Positions 1 to 6,313 of a stretch of 6,313 bases of DNA are shown here, in pieces. Source of the stretch: Gammaproteobacteria bacterium (GTDB lineage Bacteria > Pseudomonadota > Gammaproteobacteria > Pseudomonadales > Halieaceae); the NCBI GenBank assembly GCA_029859085.1, contig JAOUDU010000169.1:1-6313 (forward strand). The letters are read 5' to 3'. The notes below the pieces were generated by a model. The model was not told where the DNA came from. It ran no database searches and was given only the letters and a program-made list of their open reading frames with translations. The stretch's first letter is position 1. The number at the start of each line of letters is the position of its first letter. Both the position numbers and the translations under genes were made by a program.

Positions 1-146
1 GCGCCGAGCAGCGCGAAGGCGGTCGCCGCAACCAGCGAGGGCACGGCCAGCGCCAGCAACACCAGCATGTTGTCGCGCCAGCTGGCGGAGCAATTGGGCT
101 TGGCGACAATCATCAGCCGCGAGGCGTTGCGGGAGCTGGTAACCAC
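1..146 (-). CDS. DUF2244 family membrane protein (5' part, runs off left edge)
   Basis: Reading the minus strand from a GTG at 146 gives 48 codons open to the window edge. The N-terminal part contains IVAKPNCSASWRDN, followed by a strongly hydrophobic stretch from about residue 27 to 48 (MLVLLALAVPSLVAATAFAL), which looks like a first transmembrane helix. A short motif of the type 'PN-x-S-x-SWR' directly before a hydrophobic segment is what I recall from the N-terminus of DUF2244 inner-membrane proteins, a proteobacterial family of roughly 160 residues with no assigned function. An in-frame TGA lies four codons upstream of the GTG, so the start is at or after 146; an ATG at residue 12 is the alternative. 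No convincing Shine-Dalgarno is seen before either. The gene is divergent from the sulfurtransferase. About two thirds of the protein is outside the window, so the family call rests on a short segment. Confidence 0.6.
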   Translation of the reverse strand, partial: MVTSSRNASRLMIVAKPNCSASWRDNMLVLLALAVPSLVAATAFALLG

Positions 147-168
147 GGTACTATCTCATATCTCGATG

Positions 169-216
169 CAGGGTCGTTCCTGGTCAGGGTCGTTTCTGGG
201 CAGGGTCGTTTCTGGA
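169..216. repeat. Three tandem copies of a 16-bp unit in a divergent intergenic region
   Basis: Copies lie at 169-184, 185-200 and 201-216 with no spacer. Copy 2 reads CAGGGTCGTTTCTGGG; copy 1 differs at unit positions 11 (C for T) and 16 (T for G), and copy 3 differs only at position 16 (A). The first 15 bases of copies 2 and 3 are identical. Copy 1 has a small dyad (CAGG, six bases, CCTG) that is reduced to CAG/CTG in the others. The array sits between the DUF2244 start at 146 and the sulfurtransferase start at 300, so it could hold binding sites controlling one or both, or it could be a neutral slippage product. No partial copy is seen on either side. Confidence 0.9.
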
Positions 217-288
217 AAGTCTAGTGAATTTTCTCCCGCTCGCCTACTCTTTACCCCAGCTAATTCGTGCTGCGCCCGACTGCCCTGC

Positions 289-294
289 GAGAGG
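289..294 (+). promoter_or_regulatory. Shine-Dalgarno fixing the sulfurtransferase start
   Basis: GAGAGG ends five bases before the ATG at 300. This good spacing selects ATG 300 over the in-frame GTG at 267, which would add 11 residues (after its initiator: LRPTALREVP) that do not resemble a rhodanese N-terminus. Confidence 0.6.
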
Positions 295-299
295 TCCCG

Positions 300-1103
300 A
301 TGACTGCCCCGATGTTGATTGAAGCTGACCAGCTGCTGGCCGAGCCGCCGGCTGTTGTGTTCGACTGTCGCTTTTCCCTGGCGGATGCGGGGGCGGGCCA
401 TGCCCAGTACCTGCAGGGGCATATCCCGGGCGCGCACTACCTCCACCTGAACCGCGACCTGTCCGGCCCGGTGGGCGGGCACGGCGGGCGCCACCCGCTG
501 CCGGAACCGGCGGTGTTCGCCGCGCTACTCGCCCGCCACGGCGTAGGGCCGGCGACCCGGGTCGTCGCCTACGATGATTCCCGTTTGGCCTTCGCGTCGC
601 GCCTGTGGTGGCTGCTGCGCAGCCTCGGCTACCGCCCGCCGCGCCTGCTCAACGGTGGCTACCAGGCCTGGCTGGCCGCCGGTGGCCGGGCCGAAACAGC
701 GGTGCCCAGCCCGCTGGCCTGCGAGCCGGCAGGGCCCGGGCAGTTCGGCGCATGGTGTGATATAGAGGGCCTGCGCGCGCTGCAGGGCCAGGGTGCACTG
801 CTGGTGGATTCCCGTGAAGAGCGGCGCTACCTGGGCCTGGAGGAGCCGATCGACCCGGTGGCGGGGCATATTCCCGGCGCCATCAACCGGCCCTGGCAGG
901 GAGTGACCGCGGCGGACGGCAGGGTGCTGGATCACGCGGGGCTGCGCGCCCACTGGGGTGATGCACTGGAAGCGGAGCAGCTGGTGGTGTATTGCGGCTC
1001 CGGCGTGACGGCCTGCGTCAACCTGTTCTCACTGGCACTGCTGGGCCGGCACGACGCCACCCTGTACGCGGGCAGCTGGAGCGACTGGTGCAGCTATCTT
1101 TGA
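300..1103 (+). CDS. Two-domain sulfurtransferase (rhodanese / 3-mercaptopyruvate type)
   Basis: This 267-residue protein has tandem rhodanese domains, at about residues 5-125 and 150-262. It would transfer sulfane sulfur from thiosulfate or 3-mercaptopyruvate to cyanide or thiol acceptors, probably in the cytoplasm, since no signal peptide is seen. The N-terminal domain keeps the structural GHIPGA (40-45) but has Asp-Asp (91-92) where a catalytic Cys would be, as expected for the inactive half. The C-terminal domain has DSREERRYLGLEEPIDPVAG (170-189) followed by HIPGA, and the active loop Cys232-Gly-Ser-Gly-Val-Thr-Ala. That CGSGVTA loop is typical of mercaptopyruvate sulfurtransferases (E. 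coli SseA), whereas classical rhodaneses carry CR-type loops. However, the residue just before the second GHIPGA is Ala, where SseA has an Arg, so substrate preference is open. The protein ends shortly after the conserved GSWSDW, a rather short tail. Its stop is 7 bp from the convergent rluA stop. Confidence 0.9.
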   Translation: MTAPMLIEADQLLAEPPAVVFDCRFSLADAGAGHAQYLQGHIPGAHYLHLNRDLSGPVGGHGGRHPLPEPAVFAALLARHGVGPATRVVAYDDSRLAFASRLWWLLRSLGYRPPRLLNGGYQAWLAAGGRAETAVPSPLACEPAGPGQFGAWCDIEGLRALQGQGALLVDSREERRYLGLEEPIDPVAGHIPGAINRPWQGVTAADGRVLDHAGLRAHWGDALEAEQLVVYCGSGVTACVNLFSLALLGRHDATLYAGSWSDWCSYL

Positions 1104-1110
1104 GGCCGGC

Positions 1111-1773
1111 CTAGAAGTCCGGCGGGCACTCCCCGGCCAGCCATTCACCGGTGGCGGGGTGCTCGAAGGCGAGGGTAGTGGCGTGCAGCAGCAGGCGCGG
1201 CGCCATCGCCAGCGCCCTGGGGTGGGCGTACATGTCACAGCCCAGGATCGGGTGGCCGATCTCGCGCATATGGATGCGCAGCTGGTGGGAGCGACCGGTG
1301 ACCGGCTGCAGCAACAACCGGGTGCGATCGGTGCCGCGTTCGAGCACTTCGAATCGTGTCAGTGCCGCGCGGCCACGCTCGCGGCAGATGACCTGCCGGG
1401 GGCGGTTCTCCCAGTCGCAGGCGATGGGCAGGTCGACCTCGCCCCGGTCCTGCTGTACCACGCCGTAAACCACCGCGTGGTAGGACTTCTCCACCAGCCG
1501 CTGCTGGAACTGGCGGCTGATGTGGGCATGGGCGGGTTTGTTCAACGGGACCACCATGATGCCCGAGGTGTCCAGGTCGAGGCGGTGGACGATGCTGGCG
1601 CTGGGATAGCGCTGCTGCAACCGGGTCACCAGGCAGTCCTTGTTCAGGGGATGGCGGCCGGGAACACTCAGCAGGAGGTCGGGTTTGCGCACCAGCAGCA
1701 GGTCGTCATCCTGGTAGAGAATGCGGATCTCTTCCTGGCTGTGGGGTACGAGATAGGGGGGCGGCGATTGCAT
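1111..1773 (-). CDS. rluA: Dual-specificity pseudouridine synthase RluA
   Basis: The 220-residue product (E. coli RluA has 219) isomerises uridine to pseudouridine. In E. coli the targets are U746 of 23S rRNA and U32 of several tRNAs. Residues 16-40 (IRILYQDD..., LLLSVPGR) match the RluA N-terminus. The catalytic motif HRLDLDTSG has Asp66, corresponding to E. coli Asp64. Further family landmarks are DLPIACDWENRPRQ, the TGRSHQLRIHM block, GHPILG and MAPRLLLHA. The RluA-like LSVPGR and CDWENRP segments separate it from RluC/RluD, and no S4 domain is present. The ATG at 1773 gives the usual distance to the ILYQDD motif; longer upstream in-frame codons would run into the opposing gene and read as low-complexity sequence. 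No clear Shine-Dalgarno precedes it; a TATAGAAT string lies about 9 bp upstream of the ATG, without a matching -35. The start codon overlaps that of the divergent methyltransferase. Confidence 0.95.
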   Translation of the reverse strand: MQSPPPYLVPHSQEEIRILYQDDDLLLVRKPDLLLSVPGRHPLNKDCLVTRLQQRYPSASIVHRLDLDTSGIMVVPLNKPAHAHISRQFQQRLVEKSYHAVVYGVVQQDRGEVDLPIACDWENRPRQVICRERGRAALTRFEVLERGTDRTRLLLQPVTGRSHQLRIHMREIGHPILGCDMYAHPRALAMAPRLLLHATTLAFEHPATGEWLAGECPPDF

Positions 1774-2452
1774 GGGGCGGTATTCTATACCTGAAGACGA
1801 ATTGTTGGGCGAGGCACTGCGCCACATCCTGCCCGATGCCCGGCTCGAGGAAATCGCGCTGCCGGCGACGCCGGCGGTGCGGCTGCTGTTGCTGGAAGGC
1901 AATTATCCCCAGGGAGAGCTCTCCCCGGAGGCGGTGCAGCGGGTGATGGACAACCCCCTGTACTGGGTTTTCTGCTGGGCCTCGGGGCAGGTGCTGGCGC
2001 GCTTCCTGCTGGAGCAGCCGGACCGGGTGCGCGGCAGGCGGGTGCTGGATTTCGGCTGTGGCTCCGGGGTCGTGGCTATCGCGGCGGCGCTGGCGGGGGC
2101 CAGGGAAGTGATCGCCTGTGATATCGACCCGCTGGCGCTGGCCGCCACCCGCAGTAACGCCAGGCGCAATGGAGTCACCGTCACAATCACGGATGACTTT
2201 TTCGGGATCGAGGGTGATATCGACCTGATCATAGTGGCGGACGTGCTGTATGACCGCACCAACTTCGCGTGGCTGCAGCGTTTCATCGAGCGGGCCGACC
2301 GGGTGCTCATCGCGGATTCGAGGGTGAAGGATTTCGACCACCCGCCCTACCGCCAGGTTGCGCGCCATTCGAGCTGTACCCTGCCGGACCTGGACGAGTC
2401 GGCGGAGTTCCGGGACGTGCGGATCTACCTCGGGGAGCGGGTGCCCGCGTAG
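1772..2452 (+). CDS. Class I SAM-dependent methyltransferase (COG3897 / ETFB-lysine methyltransferase-like)
   Basis: The 226-residue protein has a Rossmann-type methyltransferase fold in its second half. Motif [11 protein letters not shown] (91-100), binds the methionine part of SAM. Asp117 in the CDIDP segment is the expected acidic contact for the ribose. [14 protein letters not shown] (155-168) is the post-motif block, resembling the DV-x-YD motif of METTL20/ETFB lysine methyltransferases. The pre-motif block [17 protein letters not shown] (64-80) is also characteristic of the COG3897 family, sometimes annotated as nicotinamide N-methyltransferase-like or as relatives of ribosomal protein L11 methyltransferase (PrmA). 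Substrate cannot be read from the sequence; a protein lysine is a reasonable guess. The chosen ATG at 1772 has a purine run (AGGGGGG, 1755-1761) ten bases upstream. A TTG at 1802 or 1805 is an alternative, which would remove the overlap with rluA. Closely followed by a palindrome after its TAG stop. Confidence 0.85.
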   Translation: MGRYSIPEDELLGEALRHILPDARLEEIALPATPAVRLLLLEGNYPQGELSPEAVQRVMDNPLYWVFCWASGQVLARFLLEQPDRVRGRRVLDFGCGSGVVAIAAALAGAREVIACDIDPLALAATRSNARRNGVTVTITDDFFGIEGDIDLIIVADVLYDRTNFAWLQRFIERADRVLIADSRVKDFDHPPYRQVARHSSCTLPDLDESAEFRDVRIYLGERVPA

Positions 2453-2470
2453 GGCGGATTTCAATCCGCC
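2453..2470. repeat. Palindrome 1, REP-like hairpin
   Basis: GGCGGATTTCAATCCGCC is a perfect inverted repeat (8-bp arms, 2-base centre; about 7 bp with a TTCA loop when folded). It begins at the base after the TAG stop of the methyltransferase gene. There is no following T-run, so an intrinsic terminator is unlikely. It is related to palindrome 2 in the opposite orientation. Confidence 0.85.
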
Positions 2471-2496
2471 AGCCGCTCGCCGGGTCACCGTTCGCC

Positions 2497-2514
2497 GGTC
2501 GATTGAAATCGACC
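2497..2514. repeat. Palindrome 2, REP-like hairpin in inverted orientation
   Basis: GGTCGATTGAAATCGACC is a second perfect palindrome, 26 bp after the first. Its reverse complement matches palindrome 1 at 14 of 18 positions, and the four differences form two compensatory base-pair exchanges (C-G to T-A and G-C to C-G). It is also flanked by a further inverted pair, GTTCGCC (2490-2496) and GGCGAAC (2533-2539), which could form an outer stem. This arrangement resembles paired repetitive extragenic palindromes; whether other copies exist in the genome cannot be seen here. Confidence 0.8.
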
Positions 2515-2581
2515 CCGCGGGGCGCGCTGGACGGCGAACATCCCGCCATTCATCCGGGCGGTTCCATCCCTCGATCCGCTA

Positions 2582-2611
2582 TTGGTCTGCGCCGCATTAT
2601 TTTTGTACACT
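2582..2611 (+). promoter_or_regulatory. Candidate sigma-70 promoter of accA
   Basis: A -10-like TACACT (2606-2611; 4 of 6) is preceded, with an 18-bp spacer, by a weak -35-like TTGGTC (2582-2587; 3 of 6). The spacer carries an AT-rich ATTATTTTTG stretch that stands out in this GC-rich sequence. The predicted start of transcription near 2618 would leave a leader of about 30 bases before the accA ATG. This is a pattern match only. Confidence 0.4.
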
Positions 2612-2649
2612 GGGCGCCCTTTGCCTGCCTTTGCCGAGTCTACCGAAGA

Positions 2650-3597
2650 ATGAACCCCAATTATCTTGATTTCGAACAGCCGATCGCCGATCTGGAGGTA
2701 AAGATCGAGGAGCTGCGGCTGGTGGGCACGGACAACGAGATCAATATCAGCGAGGAAATCGAGACCCTGCGGGCCAAGAGCACCAAGCTCACCGAGAAAA
2801 TCTATTCCAACCTGAGCCCCTGGGACATCGTCCGGGTGGCGCGCCACCCGCTGCGCCCCTATACCCTGGATTACCTGCCGCTGGTGTTCGAGGAGTTCGA
2901 TGAATTGCACGGCGACCGCCACTTCGGCGACGACCGGGCGATTGTCGGCGGCGTCGCCCGCCTCGATGGCCGCCCGGTGATGGTGATCGGCCAGGAGAAA
3001 GGCCGGGCGGTGAAGGACAAGGTATTGCGCAATTTCGGCATGCCCAAGCCCGAGGGCTATCGCAAGGCCCTGCGCCTGATGGACACCGCCGAACGCTTCA
3101 AGTTGCCGGTGATCACGCTGATTGACACCCCCGGCGCCTACCCGGGTATCGATTCGGAAGAGCGCGGTATCAGCGAGGCCATCGCCCGCAACCTGGCGGT
3201 GATGTCGCGCCTGGCGACCCCCATCGTCTGCGTGGTGATCGGCGAGGGCAGCTCCGGCGGCGCGCTGGGTATCGGCGTGGGCGACCACCTGGTCATGCTG
3301 CAGTACTCGACCTATTTCGTGATCTCGCCGGAGGGCTGCGCCAACATCATCTGGAAGAGTACCGAGAACGCACCGGAGGCCGCCGCCGCGATGGGGGTGA
3401 CCTCCTCGGTGCTGCAGGACCTGGGTATCGTCGATGCCACGATCCCCGAGCCCCTGGGGGGTGCCCACCGCAACCCCCAGTTGATGGCGGAGCGGATCAA
3501 GGCGCACCTCATCAAGCAGCTCGACGAGCTGGAGCAATTGCCCCTGGAAGACCTGCTGGCCAAGCGTTACAAGCGCCTGATGTCCTACGGCAACTGA
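2650..3597 (+). CDS. accA: Acetyl-CoA carboxylase carboxyltransferase subunit alpha
   Basis: The 315-residue product (E. coli AccA 319) aligns from end to end, from [13 protein letters not shown] to the terminal [10 protein letters not shown]. With AccD it forms the cytoplasmic carboxyltransferase that moves the carboxyl group from biotin-BCCP to acetyl-CoA, giving malonyl-CoA for fatty acid synthesis. Residues 1-60 are the helical N-terminal part; the crotonase-like fold follows. Landmarks include [12 protein letters not shown] (64-75), [10 protein letters not shown] (81-90), [18 protein letters not shown] (127-144), IDTPGAYPG (158-166) and the glycine-rich [12 protein letters not shown] (198-209) that builds the oxyanion hole region. 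E. coli has GEGGSGGALAIG, so Ser201 replaces a Gly. The frame is open for more than 100 codons upstream, but ATG 2650 matches the family start; the upstream codons overlap the methyltransferase gene. The ribosome site is weak (GAG at 2636-2638, or GAAG close to the ATG). tilS follows after 35 bp with no terminator. Confidence 0.97.
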   Translation: MNPNYLDFEQPIADLEVKIEELRLVGTDNEINISEEIETLRAKSTKLTEKIYSNLSPWDIVRVARHPLRPYTLDYLPLVFEEFDELHGDRHFGDDRAIVGGVARLDGRPVMVIGQEKGRAVKDKVLRNFGMPKPEGYRKALRLMDTAERFKLPVITLIDTPGAYPGIDSEERGISEAIARNLAVMSRLATPIVCVVIGEGSSGGALGIGVGDHLVMLQYSTYFVISPEGCANIIWKSTENAPEAAAAMGVTSSVLQDLGIVDATIPEPLGGAHRNPQLMAERIKAHLIKQLDELEQLPLEDLLAKRYKRLMSYGN

Positions 3598-3632
3598 TCG
3601 CCTTTTGCAACAACCTCAGCCGGCACCGGACC

Positions 3633-6313
<2,681 letters not shown>

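Noticed and set aside
67..303. A 78-codon plus-strand frame at the left edge.
   Set aside because: Antisense to the DUF2244 gene, runs through the tandem repeat and shows no domain.
1105..1123. GCCGG/CCGGC inverted repeat between the convergent sulfurtransferase and rluA stops, examined as a bidirectional terminator.
   Set aside because: Only a 5-bp stem with a 9-base loop and no T-run on either strand.
1774..1902. In-frame upstream extension of rluA on the minus strand.
   Set aside because: Ser/Arg-rich sequence antisense to the methyltransferase; RluA length and N-terminal motif fit the ATG at 1773.
2269..2649. In-frame upstream extension of accA by 127 codons.
   Set aside because: It overlaps the methyltransferase gene and the palindromes, and AccA homologs start at the ATG at 2650.
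2485..3537. A 350-codon minus-strand frame covering accA.
   Set aside because: Shadow of accA; His/Gln/Arg-rich product with no recognisable domain.
3598..3632. accA-tilS gap examined for a promoter or terminator.
   Set aside because: Only 35 bp, with no stem-loop and no -10/-35 pair; read-through is more likely.

Overview
The window is a GC-rich (mid-60s % by eye, not counted) piece of a bacterial chromosome, almost certainly from a gammaproteobacterium. The evidence is close resemblance of four encoded proteins to the enterobacterial/pseudomonad forms of RluA, AccA, TilS and PyrG, and the gene order accA-tilS-pyrG, which is the order known from Pseudomonas (there dnaE-accA-tilS-pyrG-kdsA-eno). 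The high GC and an upstream neighbourhood without dnaE argue against Pseudomonas itself. A marine Cellvibrionales/Halieaceae-type organism is a reasonable guess, but the sequence alone does not prove it.

Layout. (1) 1-146, minus strand: the 5' end of a DUF2244 membrane-protein gene running off the left edge. (2) 147-299: a 153-bp divergent intergenic region with three exact-period tandem copies of a 16-bp unit. (3) 300-1103, plus: a two-domain rhodanese/3-mercaptopyruvate-type sulfurtransferase. (4) 1111-1773, minus: rluA, convergent with the sulfurtransferase (7-bp gap). (5) 1772-2452, plus: a class I SAM-dependent methyltransferase whose start codon overlaps that of rluA head to head. (6) 2453-2649: a 197-bp intergenic region with two related palindromes in opposite orientation, then a candidate promoter. 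(7) 2650-3597, plus: accA. (8) 3633-5000, plus: tilS. (9) 5001-5129: the pyrG leader. (10) 5130 to the right edge, plus: pyrG, cut off just after the glutaminase nucleophile. No stretch above 300 bp lacks a gene.

How the genes relate. Most of the window is housekeeping: RNA modification (RluA pseudouridylation, TilS lysidine synthesis in the tRNA-Ile CAU anticodon), the first committed step of fatty acid synthesis (AccA) and CTP synthesis (PyrG). accA and tilS are 35 bp apart without a terminator and are probably co-transcribed; pyrG follows after 129 bp and may be partly or wholly independent. The methyltransferase and the DUF2244 protein are conserved families without a firmly assigned role.

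No phage, insertion sequence, CRISPR, toxin-antitoxin or defence gene is visible, and nothing supports a new multi-gene system. The points worth a second look are small: the 16-bp tandem repeat, the paired palindromes with compensatory changes, the overlapping divergent start codons, and a His in PyrG where class I glutamine amidotransferases normally have Gln.
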